Below, piece after piece: positions 1 to 8,365 of a stretch of 64,000 nt of DNA (position 1 is the stretch's first letter; every line of letters starts with the position of its first letter). Origin of the DNA: DASPPM01 sp052143835 (GTDB lineage: Bacteria > Pseudomonadota > Alphaproteobacteria > JACZXZ01); assembly GCA_052143835.1 (NCBI GenBank), contig JBKQRV010000191.1:1-64000 (forward strand). The letters are read 5' to 3'. The notes below the pieces were generated by a model. That model searched no databases and was not told the origin of the DNA. It saw nothing but the letters and a program-made list of their open reading frames with translations. Made by a program: the position numbers and the translations under genes.

Positions 1-125
1 GTGAAATCCTCGGTCTCCTTGACGAAGGTCGAGTGCGCCGTGCGGTAGAGCGTGAAGGCCATGCTCTCGGCCGCGGCGCGGCAGTGGTTGGCGAGGATTT
101 GCAGGGTGACCTTGTCGATGGCCAT
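1..125 (-). CDS. hyuB: N-methylhydantoinase B / 5-oxoprolinase beta-like subunit, N-terminus only
   Basis: Only the first 41 codons lie in the window; the gene runs off the left edge. The reading begins with MAIDKVTLQILANHC and continues with an ESMAFTLYRTAHSTFVKE segment. This matches the opening of HyuB-type subunits, where the metal-dependent hydantoinase/oxoprolinase B family starts with 'D.vtleii.n...aiaeEM...l.rsa.S..ikE'. It sits 22 bases downstream of a hyuA gene on the same strand, the usual A-B order. The family call is sound from this context and motif. The substrate cannot be told. Confidence 0.8.
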   Translation of the reverse strand, partial: MAIDKVTLQILANHCRAAAESMAFTLYRTAHSTFVKETEDF

Positions 126-147
126 TCACGTCCTCCCAGCGCCGGCT

Positions 148-2190
148 TCAGGCGGTGTAGCGCAGCAAGAGATTGCCGTAGGCATCGACGCGCACGTCGA
201 AGCCTTCCGGGATGCAGGTCGTGCAGTCGTCCTGGGCGATCACGGCGGGGCCGGCAAAGCGCTGGCCCGCGAGAAGCGCGCGCCGCGCGTAGAGCGGGAC
301 CGGCCGCACTTTGCCGTCGTAGTGGACAAGTGCCGTCTTCTCGGGCCGCGGTGACGCGTCGCTTGACGCGAGTGGCTTGAACTCGGGCTTCGGGCTCGGC
401 CCCAAGATGACGAGGCGCAGGTTGATGATCTGCGCGGGTGCGGCGCGGTCGCAGTAATCGTAGATCTGCTCGTGCTGGCGGTGGAAGGCCTCCGCGATGC
501 GCTCCCACTCGGCATCCTCGATCCAGGCCACCTCGAGCGGCGTCTCGATCTCGAAGGATTGGCCGCGATAGCGCATGTCCGCTGAATAGAGGAGCGTGTG
601 GGCACCGCGGAAGCCCTGCTCGTCGCGCAGCCAACGCACCGCCTGGTCCAGGAGCTCGGCAAAGCCGCCCTTGAGCTCGTCCTCGAGGCCGGGGCCCACG
701 TCGAGATAGACCGTCTTGATGAAGTCGTTCTTGATGTCGGCGATGAGCCCGCCGAAGGCGCTGAGCACGCCGGGGGTCGTCGGCACCACCACTTGGGCGA
801 TGCCGAGCTCGCGCGCGAGGAATGCGGCGAGCATGGGACCGGCCCCCCCGAAGGCGATGAGCGCGAAGTCGCGCGGATCGACGCCGTAGCGCGACACCAG
901 CTTCGATACCTCGACGAAGGTGCCCGACACGGCGACCTTGATGATCGCCTCCGCCGCCTCCTGGACGCCGAGCTTGAGCCTGGCCGCGATTTCGCCGACG
1001 GCGGCCTTGGCCCGGCCCAAGTCGATTTGCACGGCGTTGTAGCCGAGCCCGCTTTGTCCGATGAAGCCGCAGACGGCGAAGGCGTCGGTGATGGTGGCGC
1101 GCGTCCCGCCCTTGCCGTAGCAGGCCGGGCCGGGCGTCGAGCCGGCGCTCTCGGGGCCGACCTTGAGCACGCCGAGGGGGTCGACCCAGGCGATCGAGCC
1201 GCCGCCCTCGCCGACGGAGGTGACGGAGACCGTCGGGATGAAGACGGGGAAATCGCCGACCTGCTCGCCGATGCCGTATTGGGGAGCGCCGTCGATGATG
1301 AGCGCCATGTCGGCGCTGGTGCCGCCGATATCGAGGCTCATCGCGTTCTTGAGGCCGCACAGGCGCGCGACGTGGCTCGCACCGATGACGCCGGATGCGG
1401 TGCCCGAGAGCAGCATCTGGACCGCGTGGCGCTTGCCGAGCTCCGCACTCATCACCCCGCCGTTCGATTTGGTGATGAGCGGCACGGCGCCGATGCCGGC
1501 ACCCTTGAGGGCCGCCTCGAGCGAGGAGAGATAGAAGGCGACGCGCGGCTGCACGTAGCCGCTCACGACCGCGGTCACCGTGCGCTCGTACTCGCGGATG
1601 ATCGGCCAGACCTCGCTCGAGCAGCAGACGAACATCTCCGGTGCGGTGCCGCGCACGATCGCCTTGACGGTCTCTTCGTGCGCGGGGTTGCGGTAGGCGT
1701 GGAGGAGGGAGACCACGATGCCCTCCGCACCCGCGCGCTTGGCGCTCGCGAGGGCCGCGCGCACGCTCTCCTCGTCGAGCGGCTCGTCGATCGAGCCGTC
1801 GGGCGCGATGCGTCCCTTGATCGGGAAGACGCGCTCGCGCGTGACGAGCGGGACGGGCCGGCGGGAGAAGAGATCGTAGGGGTCGGGCATCTTGAGCCGG
1901 CCCAGCTCGAGCACGTCGCAGAAGCCCTCGGTCGCGAACAGGCAGAGCCGCACGCCCTTGCGCTGGATGACCGTGTTGATGCCGACGGTCGTGCCATGGG
2001 TGAAATAGGCGACCTCGCCGGGCTCGACGCCGAAGCGGCTCCTGATCTGCCGCACGCCCTCGATGACTTCCGAGCCTGGCGCTTCCGGGGTGGAGAGCAC
2101 CTTGAGGGAGTGAAGCTCGCCCGACGCCTCGTTGAAGACGCAGAAATCCGTGAAGGTGCCGCCGATATCGACGCCGATGCGATAAGACAT
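148..2190 (-). CDS. hyuA: N-methylhydantoinase A / 5-oxoprolinase alpha-like ATPase subunit
   Basis: The 680-residue product is full length for HyuA. It starts with the actin-fold phosphate-binding motif DIGGTFTD, then FTHGTTVGINTV near residue 65, SNGGVMS, a second ATP-binding stretch LDIGGTSAD and a glycine-rich GEGGGSIAW. HyuA subunits phosphorylate or activate a lactam or cyclic imide in an ATP-dependent ring opening carried out with HyuB. Its hyuB partner starts 22 bases downstream at 125. This is one of two hyuA genes in the window; the other is at 10120-12174. Family members act on 5-oxoproline, N-methylhydantoin or hydantoin, or carboxylate acetone, so the substrate is open. Confidence 0.93.
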   Translation of the reverse strand: MSYRIGVDIGGTFTDFCVFNEASGELHSLKVLSTPEAPGSEVIEGVRQIRSRFGVEPGEVAYFTHGTTVGINTVIQRKGVRLCLFATEGFCDVLELGRLKMPDPYDLFSRRPVPLVTRERVFPIKGRIAPDGSIDEPLDEESVRAALASAKRAGAEGIVVSLLHAYRNPAHEETVKAIVRGTAPEMFVCCSSEVWPIIREYERTVTAVVSGYVQPRVAFYLSSLEAALKGAGIGAVPLITKSNGGVMSAELGKRHAVQMLLSGTASGVIGASHVARLCGLKNAMSLDIGGTSADMALIIDGAPQYGIGEQVGDFPVFIPTVSVTSVGEGGGSIAWVDPLGVLKVGPESAGSTPGPACYGKGGTRATITDAFAVCGFIGQSGLGYNAVQIDLGRAKAAVGEIAARLKLGVQEAAEAIIKVAVSGTFVEVSKLVSRYGVDPRDFALIAFGGAGPMLAAFLARELGIAQVVVPTTPGVLSAFGGLIADIKNDFIKTVYLDVGPGLEDELKGGFAELLDQAVRWLRDEQGFRGAHTLLYSADMRYRGQSFEIETPLEVAWIEDAEWERIAEAFHRQHEQIYDYCDRAAPAQIINLRLVILGPSPKPEFKPLASSDASPRPEKTALVHYDGKVRPVPLYARRALLAGQRFAGPAVIAQDDCTTCIPEGFDVRVDAYGNLLLRYTA

Positions 2191-2472
2191 GCCGCTATCC
2201 GCCTTGCCCCATGCCGCCGATCTCGGCAGACTCCCGCTTCGCTCGTGGGCGCTAGAGTCCGGGTCGCAGCCAGCGCTGTCAACGCTCTTGGCCCGGATTT
2301 TCCAGATGGCGCCGCAATTTGACGATCGCAGTCGTCGATTCTGCTATAAGAATCAGTGCGTTGTCATCAGGCAGACGGGGCCGGGATGGAGCATCCGGCG
2401 GGTGAGCCGAAGGACGGCTCTCTGAACCTCGCTTTCGATCGCCGCCTTAAGCTGGATTGCCGCCTCTTCCAT

Positions 2473-2994
2473 TCATCGGGTTCCGGCATCCGGCCTTCGA
2501 TAGGTGCCGAGAATCCTATCCCAGAAGAAATCGATCACCGCGAAATTGCAAGCTGCGTGCTGGTGATGAACGAAATGAAGCTCCTGCTTGCGCCTGAACC
2601 ATGCAAATCGCCGAAGCCATGATCCCTCGACGTGGTATTCCTTGTCAAAGAAGACATGCGCGTAGAAGGACGCAGCGCATGCGATGAGCTGAACCACGAA
2701 AAGATCGGTCGGCAATATGAAGTAGGTGCACGCGCCGACCAGAAACACAGGAATGAAGAAGAAGGGAGTGTTGTTGCCTTCGTCGCCGCGGTACTTCCGC
2801 GAGACGAGATGATCATTGGCGTAGTAGGCGTGATGGAAGTTGATGTGGTTACGGAAGAACTTGCCGCCCATTGGATGGTGGCCGAGCTTGTAATGCATCA
2901 GTGTCTGCGCAAATGACATGACCAAATGCGTAGCGATGGCAATCATGAGGAATAGTGGAAGCTCCGCAAGGACCCTCCATACGGTCTGGTGCAT
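2473..2994 (-). CDS. Fatty-acid hydroxylase / sterol-desaturase-superfamily membrane protein
   Basis: The 173-residue product has the histidine clusters of the diiron membrane hydroxylase superfamily. HYKLGHH comes early, NHINFHHAYY follows, and HFVHHQH lies near the C-terminus after hydrophobic helices. The start at 2994 is chosen because GAGGAAGAG lies just upstream; an in-frame upstream extension to 3078 lacks such a site. Members insert hydroxyl groups or double bonds into lipids, and the substrate here is unknown. Base composition is about 54% GC over 2641-2820, far below its neighbours. It has no evident operon partners. Both facts suggest horizontal acquisition. Confidence 0.75.
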   Translation of the reverse strand: MHQTVWRVLAELPLFLMIAIATHLVMSFAQTLMHYKLGHHPMGGKFFRNHINFHHAYYANDHLVSRKYRGDEGNNTPFFFIPVFLVGACTYFILPTDLFVVQLIACAASFYAHVFFDKEYHVEGSWLRRFAWFRRKQELHFVHHQHAACNFAVIDFFWDRILGTYRRPDAGTR

Positions 2995-3400
2995 AAGCTC
3001 TTCCTCGGGTTCAAGAAGTCGAGCATAGCACATATGACGCAGTGCGAAGCACTTAACCGTCATTCCGCAGATGACCAAGGATCGGCGTGAACGCTAACGT
3101 CCTGCTGGGATACGCGGGAGCCAAAAGGCGTTGTCCGCAAGGCTTCCGGCGTTGGGCGCGGCACGAACCATTCTGGAGAGGCCGACTTGGCCCTTTCCCG
3201 GCGCAGCCATGGTCACTGTCGAGCCTGCGCGAGAAGCTCATCAAATTCGACGGCACTGGCGGGCCGCACTAAGCCTCGTGGGGCTTCGTATTGCAAACGG
3301 GGGCCCACGAGGGCTACGCCGAGGCTTGGAACTCAAGTATCTGGGAAATGCCGGTTATAGCGCGAAGGGGGCCGCTATCGTCACGCGATGCGATAGGCAC
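2995..3400. other. Non-coding stretch between the hydroxylase-like gene and the FAD oxidoreductase gene
   Basis: No convincing ORF, tandem repeat or factor-independent terminator was found. The left end must contain the promoter of the hydroxylase-like gene (minus strand). The right end is the 3' flank of the FAD oxidoreductase, also on the minus strand. The composition is mixed and lower in GC than most of the window. Confidence 0.5.
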
Positions 3401-4519
3401 TCAGCTTTTGGCGAAGCGCGCGATGGTGAAATCGGCGATCGGCGTGGCACTCTTGCCGGTCGCGATCAGCTCGGCCATCACCGCACCGACCGCGGGGCCG
3501 AGCGCGAAGCCATGGCCGCAGAAGCCGAAGGCGTGGAAGAGGCCCGGCGTGGTGGTACTCGGCCCCATGACGGGGATCATGTCGGGAAGGAAGCCCTCGA
3601 CCCCGCTCCAGCTGCGGATGAGCTGCAGATGCCCCAAGGCGGGGATGAGGCGCCGGAGGCGGGCGAACTGCTCCTTGAGGCGCTGAGGTACCACATGGGC
3701 GAAGCGCTCATCGAGCTCGAGCGCGGTGCGCGGCCCGCCGCCGAAGACGATATTCCCGCGCCGCGCTTGGCGCACATAGACCGAGCCGTCGGCCGCCCCC
3801 ACCGTGGGCGGCAGGAAATAGGGCACGGGCTCGGTCACGCCGACGAGCGGACCGAGATGCGTCAAGGGCACCGGCTCGCCGAACGCGGCCGCGATGGCAT
3901 CACCCCAGGCGCCCGCCGCGTTGAGGAGCGAATCGGCGCGCACGCGCAAACCTCCTGCTGTCTCGAGGAGGAAGCCGCCGCCGTCCTTGGCGATCGTCGT
4001 CACCTCGCAATGCTCGCGCACCTCGGCACCGGCGGCGCGCGCGGCACGGCCGAAGGCGGGCGCCACGAGCCGCGGGTTGGCATGGCCGTCGGCGGCCACG
4101 AAGGAGGCGCCGACGGGCTCGCGCCCGAGCCAGGGAAAGCGCGCCGGCAAGGCGTTGCGCCCGATCAGCTCGGCCGCGAGCCCGTAGTGCGCGGCAGCCT
4201 CGGCCCAGCTCTCGAGCTTCGCCATGTCGGCCTCGTCGTAGGCCACCATCAGGTGCCCCAGGGGTGCGAATTCGCAGTCCTCGCCGACGAGCTCCTCGAG
4301 CCGGCCCCAGATCTCGCGCGCGCGCATGGAGAGGGGAAGCTGCGGCAGGTAGCGGTTCTGCTGCCGGATATTGCCGAAATTGACGCCGCTCGCTTGCGCC
4401 CCGATGAAGCCGCGCTCGAGGAGTGCGGTCTTGCGGCCGAGCTTCCGCAGGTGGAGTGCCGCACTCGCCCCCATGATGCCGCCGCCCACGATCGCCACCT
4501 CGCACTCGAGCCGTTCCAT
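3401..4519 (-). CDS. FAD-dependent amino-acid/amine oxidoreductase (DAO family)
   Basis: The 372-residue product opens with a Rossmann FAD-binding motif, VAIVGGGIMGASAALHLRKLG, ending in an acidic/basic strand (LLER). The 'GVNFGNIRQQ' stretch after it is typical of DAO-family sarcosine/glycine/D-amino-acid oxidoreductases. The C-terminal 'GFCGHGFALGPAVG' is the second flavin-contacting motif of the family. It probably deaminates a secondary or D-amino acid in the cytoplasm or at the membrane. It is transcribed divergently from the aldo/keto reductase at 4718. The exact substrate is not deducible. Confidence 0.88.
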   Translation of the reverse strand: MERLECEVAIVGGGIMGASAALHLRKLGRKTALLERGFIGAQASGVNFGNIRQQNRYLPQLPLSMRAREIWGRLEELVGEDCEFAPLGHLMVAYDEADMAKLESWAEAAAHYGLAAELIGRNALPARFPWLGREPVGASFVAADGHANPRLVAPAFGRAARAAGAEVREHCEVTTIAKDGGGFLLETAGGLRVRADSLLNAAGAWGDAIAAAFGEPVPLTHLGPLVGVTEPVPYFLPPTVGAADGSVYVRQARRGNIVFGGGPRTALELDERFAHVVPQRLKEQFARLRRLIPALGHLQLIRSWSGVEGFLPDMIPVMGPSTTTPGLFHAFGFCGHGFALGPAVGAVMAELIATGKSATPIADFTIARFAKS

Positions 4520-4626
4520 CGCCCCTCGCTATCGCGCGCGCACGCCCGCCGCCGGAGGATCGCGCGTCAGGCGCGCGCTGTCGAGGGTCATCCTCGAGAC
4601 GAGCAGGCTCGGGACGCGATCGCCGG

Positions 4627-4655
4627 TTGACAGGCGGGCGGTTTTGCCGAGACTG
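4627..4655 (+). promoter_or_regulatory. Weak sigma70-like promoter candidate for the aldo/keto reductase
   Basis: A perfect -35 hexamer TTGACA (4627-4632) is followed by a 17-base spacer and a poor -10, AGACTG, at 4650-4655. It lies 63 bases before the start at 4718. Only the -35 box is good, so this is a suggestion rather than a call. Confidence 0.25.
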
Positions 4656-4717
4656 GCGGCGGCGTGCGCGGTACCGCTTCGCGCGGTGCCGCGACAGGCG
4701 AGGGAGGCAAGGTTCTC

Positions 4718-5713
4718 ATGGCGATGCGTTACCGCACTCTCGGCCGGAGCGGGCTTCAGGTGAGCGTCATCGGGCTCGGCGGCAATGCCTGGGGTGCCAA
4801 GGGCCGGCGCGGCTGGGGCGCCTTCGATGCGGGCGAGAGTCGCCCCTTCATCAAGCGTGCGCTCGATCGCGGCATCAATTTCTTTGACACGGCCGATGCC
4901 TATAACGCGGGCGAGAGCGAGAAAATTCTCGGTGCGGCGCTCTTGGGCTATGCGCCGCGCGAGGAGGTGGTGATCGCGGCCAAGGTCGGCTTGGCGATGA
5001 GCGAGCGGCCGAACGGCGTCGGCGTCGGCCGCAAGCATTTCCTCAGCGCGGTCGAGCAAAGCTTGAAGCGCCTCGGCACCGACTATGTCGATCTCCTCTA
5101 TGTCCATCGGCTCGACGGGGTGACGCCGATCGCCGAGCTCATGGCGACGCTCGAGCTGCTCGTGCGCGCGGGCAAGGTGCGCTATGTCGGAGGCTCGACG
5201 ATGCCGGCCTACAAGTTCGCGCAGATGATCTTGACCTCCGATGCCCTTCCGCTGGCGCGCCCCATCGCGATGCAGAACCTCTATAATCTCGTGCAGCGCG
5301 AGGAGGAGGCCGAGATGCTGCCGCTCTGCGCCGAGGAGGGCATCGGGTTGACACCCTACAGCCCGCTCGCGCGCGGCTTTCTCGGCGCCAACCGCGCGCG
5401 CGAGGGCGCGCTCTCGACCGAGCGCGCGCGCACCGACGAGCACGCGCGCGACATCTTCCGTGCGTCCGACTACGACGTGCTCGATCGCGTGGTGGCGACG
5501 GCCAAGGCGCACGGCGCCAAGCCCGCGGCGGTGGCCCTCGCCTGGCTCCTCAGCCAGGACGTCGTCGCGGCACCGGTCATCGGCGTCACGCGCCTCGAGC
5601 ACATCGACGATGCCATCGCCGCCGTCGATCTACGCTTGGCCAAAGAGGAGATCGCCGCCCTCGAGGCGCCCTACGTGCCGCGCGCGCCGGCTCGCTTGCG
5701 CGGCAGCGCGTGA
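4718..5713 (+). CDS. Aldo/keto reductase
   Basis: The start at 4718 follows AGGGAGG by about 10 bases; the frame extends upstream but without support. The 331-residue product is a standard AKR barrel. It shows the catalytic Asp/Tyr in FFDTADAYNAG, Lys in AAKVGLAM and His in LLYVHRLDG, plus a C-terminal NADPH-binding portion (PVIGVTRLEHIDDAI). It reduces aldehydes or ketones with NAD(P)H in the cytoplasm. It lies 21 bases before a D-amino-acid dehydrogenase gene on the same strand, so the two may be co-transcribed and act on the same compound. The substrate is unknown. Confidence 0.9.
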   Translation: MAMRYRTLGRSGLQVSVIGLGGNAWGAKGRRGWGAFDAGESRPFIKRALDRGINFFDTADAYNAGESEKILGAALLGYAPREEVVIAAKVGLAMSERPNGVGVGRKHFLSAVEQSLKRLGTDYVDLLYVHRLDGVTPIAELMATLELLVRAGKVRYVGGSTMPAYKFAQMILTSDALPLARPIAMQNLYNLVQREEEAEMLPLCAEEGIGLTPYSPLARGFLGANRAREGALSTERARTDEHARDIFRASDYDVLDRVVATAKAHGAKPAAVALAWLLSQDVVAAPVIGVTRLEHIDDAIAAVDLRLAKEEIAALEAPYVPRAPARLRGSA

Positions 5714-5734
5714 GAAGAAAAGGAAAGATCGGCG

Positions 5735-6994
5735 ATGGTCGACGAGCGGACGGGCAAGGAAGCGGAGATCGCGGTGATCGGGGCCGGCATCGTCGGGCTC
5801 GCCTCGGCGGTGTTCCTCGGACGCGCCGGCGCGCGGGTCACGCTCCTCGATGCCTTGCCGCCGGGCGGCGGGGCGTCTTTCGGCAATGCCGGGCTCCTGA
5901 GCATCGACGCCTGCGTGCCTGTATCGCTGCCGGGCATGCTGCGCCAGGTGCCGCGCTGGCTCAGCGATCCGCTCGGCCCGCTCGCGGTCGATCCGCGCTA
6001 TGTCGTCAAGGCGCTCCCCTGGCTCATCGGCTGGTTGCGCGCCGGGCGCATGGAGAAGATGATCGCCTCCTCGAACGCGCTGCGCGCCTTGCACAAGCCG
6101 GGGCTCGAGCAGTACCGCGAGCTGCTCGGGCCGAGCCATTTCCACGACCTCATCCGCACCTCGGGGCAAGTGCACGTCTGGGAGGGCGAGGCCGCCTCGA
6201 GCGAGCGCATTTCCCGCGAGCTGTGGGCGCGCCACGGCGTGGTGACCGAGACGCTCGGCCCGCACGAGCTGCACCAGCTCATCCCCGAGATCTCGCCCGC
6301 CGTCAGCCGCGCGGTGCTCTTTCCGAACAACGGCCACACGGTCAACCCGCAGCGCCTCTTGGACACGCTCGCCATGCTGCTGCGCGAGGTGGGCGGCAGC
6401 TTGCGTCACGAGCGGGTGATGAAGATCCTGCCGCAGGAGGGTGCTGGCTTCCGCCTCCTCACCAACAACGGCGATCATCGCTTCGCCAAGGTGGTGGTGG
6501 CGGCCGGCGCCTGGTCCAAGCGCCTGCTCGCCCCGCTCGGCATGCGCCTTCCGCTCGAGACCGAGCGCGGCTATCACGCGATCGTGCGCAACCCGTCTTT
6601 CTCGCTGCGCATCCCGGTCCTGCACAAGACCAAGGCCTTCGGCGCTACGCCGATGGAGGGGGGCTTGCGCTTTGCCGGCACGGTCGAGATCGCGGGCCTC
6701 GACATACCGATGAACGAGCGGCGCGCCGAGGCGGTCCTCAGCCAAGGCCGGGCGCTGTTCCCCTCGCTCCGCGGCGAGGACGTCTCGATCTGGATGGGCT
6801 ACCGCCCCTCGCTTCCCGACAGCGTGCCGGTGATCGACGAGGTCACGGCACGGCGCGGGCTCTTCATCGCCTGCGGTCACGGCCACACCGGCATGACCGC
6901 GGGTGCCGTCACCGGCCGGCTCGTCTCCGAGCTCGTGCTTGGGGCCGAGCCGATGATCGATCCGCGGCCCTACCGCCTCGCGCGCTTCCATTAG
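5735..6994 (+). CDS. D-amino-acid dehydrogenase (DadA-like FAD oxidoreductase)
   Basis: The 419-residue product begins with the FAD dinucleotide-binding motif AVIGAGIVGLASAVFLGRAG and ends with 'ACGHGHTGMTAGAVTGRLVSEL'. This arrangement is typical of DadA-type membrane-associated D-amino-acid dehydrogenases. The internal 'WMGYRPSLPDSVPVID' is a DadA hallmark. It would oxidise D-amino acids to 2-oxo acids plus ammonia, passing electrons to quinone. It is co-directional with the aldo/keto reductase 21 bases upstream. It converges on the triple RidA gene, whose family clears the enamine/imine intermediates that such flavoenzymes release. Confidence 0.85.
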   Translation: MVDERTGKEAEIAVIGAGIVGLASAVFLGRAGARVTLLDALPPGGGASFGNAGLLSIDACVPVSLPGMLRQVPRWLSDPLGPLAVDPRYVVKALPWLIGWLRAGRMEKMIASSNALRALHKPGLEQYRELLGPSHFHDLIRTSGQVHVWEGEAASSERISRELWARHGVVTETLGPHELHQLIPEISPAVSRAVLFPNNGHTVNPQRLLDTLAMLLREVGGSLRHERVMKILPQEGAGFRLLTNNGDHRFAKVVVAAGAWSKRLLAPLGMRLPLETERGYHAIVRNPSFSLRIPVLHKTKAFGATPMEGGLRFAGTVEIAGLDIPMNERRAEAVLSQGRALFPSLRGEDVSIWMGYRPSLPDSVPVIDEVTARRGLFIACGHGHTGMTAGAVTGRLVSELVLGAEPMIDPRPYRLARFH

Positions 6995-7040
6995 GCGCGC
7001 GCTCCTCGCCCCGGAACTCGGAACCATGAATGCGTGAAAC

Positions 7041-7088
7041 ACCCCCCTCCCTACCCACCCCCTCGAAGGGGGAGGGTAGGGAGGGGGT
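7041..7088. terminator. Bidirectional GC-rich hairpin between convergent genes
   Basis: An almost perfect inverted repeat pairs a C-rich arm (ACCCCC, one extra C, then TCCCTACCC) with its G-rich complement. A CCCCCT/AGGGGG inner stem and a three-base loop complete it. It lies between the stop codons of the DadA-like gene (plus) and the triple RidA gene (minus). No U-run follows on either strand. It may therefore be a processing or attenuation hairpin or a dispersed palindromic element rather than a classical terminator. Confidence 0.5.
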
Positions 7089-7114
7089 GACGCTCGAATT
7101 TGCGAGGGCGGGCG

Positions 7115-8365
7115 TTAGCGCTTGACGGCGATGAGGTCGATCTCGACCTTGCAGCCGGGGACGAGGAGGCCGCCGATGCCGATCGTCGTGCGCGGCGGCG
7201 GGGCGGTGAAATACTCTTTCCACACCTGGTCGAAGGCGGAGAAGTCGTCGAGGTCGGTCATGAAGACCTGCGCCTTGACGACGTCCGTCAAGCCGCAGCC
7301 GGCCGCCTTGAAGGTGGCGGCGAGATTGTCGAGGATGGTGCGCGTCTGGCGCTCGATCTCCGAGCCGTAATAGGGAAAGGCGGGATCGACGCGCGCCTCG
7401 GGCGCGACGCCGGTCTTGTAGTCCGACGCGATCTGGCCCGCGGCATAGACGGTTGAGCCGACGACCACACCTTGGCAATAATGCGCGAGCGGGGTGGGTG
7501 CGGTCTTGGTGGTGACGACCTTGCGCGCCACACTCGGCTTGACGGCGATAAGGTCGATCTCGACCTTGCAGCCCGGCACCAGCAGGCCGCCGATGCCGAT
7601 CGTCGTGCGCGGCGGCGGGGCGGGGAAATACTCTTTCCAGACCTGATCGAAATAAAAAAAGTCGTTGAGGTTGGTGAGAAACACTTGCGCCTTGACCACG
7701 TCCTTCAGCTCGCAGCCTGCGGCCTTGAAGGTGGTGCGGAAGTTGTCGAGGATGTAGCGCGCCTGGCGCTGGATCTCCGAGCCGTAATAAGGAAAGGCGG
7801 GATCGACGCGCGCCTCGGGCGCGACGCCGGTCTTGTAGTCCGACGCGATCTGGCCCGCCGCGTAGACGGTATCGCCGACGACGATGCCTTGGCAATAATG
7901 CGCAAGCGGCGTCGGCGCGCTTTTTGTGGCGATGACCTTGCGCGCCACGCTCGGCTTGACGGCGATGAGGTCGATCTCGACCTTGCAGCCCGGCACCAGC
8001 AGACCGCCGATGCCGATCGTCGTGCGTGGCGGCGGGGCGGGGAAGTACTGTTTCCAGACCTGGTCGAAATAGAAAAAGTCGTCGAGGTCGGTCAGGAAGA
8101 CCTGCGCCTTGACCACGTCCTGCAAGTCGCAACCCGCCGCCTTGAAGGTGGCACGCAGGTTGTCGAGGATGTAGCGCGTCTGGCGTTGGATCTCAGAGCC
8201 GTAATAGGGGAAGGCGGGATCGACCAGCACCTCGGGGGCGACGCCGGTCTTGAAGTCCGACGCGATCTGCCCCGCGGCATAGACCACGTCGCCGGCGGCG
8301 ATGCCCTGGCAGTAATTGGCGAGTGGTGTGGGCGCCGACGCGGTCTTGATCACCTGCCGTCTCAT
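7115..8365 (-). CDS. Triple tandem RidA (YjgF/YER057c/UK114) domain protein
   Basis: This 416-residue product is three complete RidA domains in one chain with an exact 139-residue (417-base) period. APTPL begins at residues 11, 150 and 289. The substrate-binding Arg of the PPPRTT motif is at 114, 253 and 392, and the KVEIDLIAV glutamate is at 130, 269 and 408. By eye the domains are roughly 87% identical. RidA proteins are normally about 130-residue homotrimers with active sites at subunit interfaces that hydrolyse enamine/imine intermediates, so one chain could form the whole trimer. The usual Ser of SGQ is Ala (AGQ) in all three. The ATG overlaps the TGA of the upstream hyuB by 4 bases, indicating translational coupling. 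Confidence 0.93.
   Translation of the reverse strand: MRRQVIKTASAPTPLANYCQGIAAGDVVYAAGQIASDFKTGVAPEVLVDPAFPYYGSEIQRQTRYILDNLRATFKAAGCDLQDVVKAQVFLTDLDDFFYFDQVWKQYFPAPPPRTTIGIGGLLVPGCKVEIDLIAVKPSVARKVIATKSAPTPLAHYCQGIVVGDTVYAAGQIASDYKTGVAPEARVDPAFPYYGSEIQRQARYILDNFRTTFKAAGCELKDVVKAQVFLTNLNDFFYFDQVWKEYFPAPPPRTTIGIGGLLVPGCKVEIDLIAVKPSVARKVVTTKTAPTPLAHYCQGVVVGSTVYAAGQIASDYKTGVAPEARVDPAFPYYGSEIERQTRTILDNLAATFKAAGCGLTDVVKAQVFMTDLDDFSAFDQVWKEYFTAPPPRTTIGIGGLLVPGCKVEIDLIAVKR
7115..8365. repeat. Three tandem 417-bp in-frame repeats
   Basis: Each unit encodes one RidA domain. Stretches such as GTCGTGCGCGGCGGCGGGGC recur almost unchanged in all three units at about 7184, 7601 and 8018 on the plus strand. 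The inter-domain linkers KPSVARKV are identical between units 1-2 and 2-3. This points to amplification by unequal crossing over followed by limited divergence. Confidence 0.9.

Noticed and set aside
598..2322. A 574-codon plus-strand open frame opposite hyuA
   Set aside because: Same reason: composition-driven antisense frame; the minus strand encodes a complete HyuA.
2313..2350. TTGACG...TATAAG pair resembling a plus-strand promoter
   Set aside because: Spacing is 20 bases and no plus-strand gene follows.
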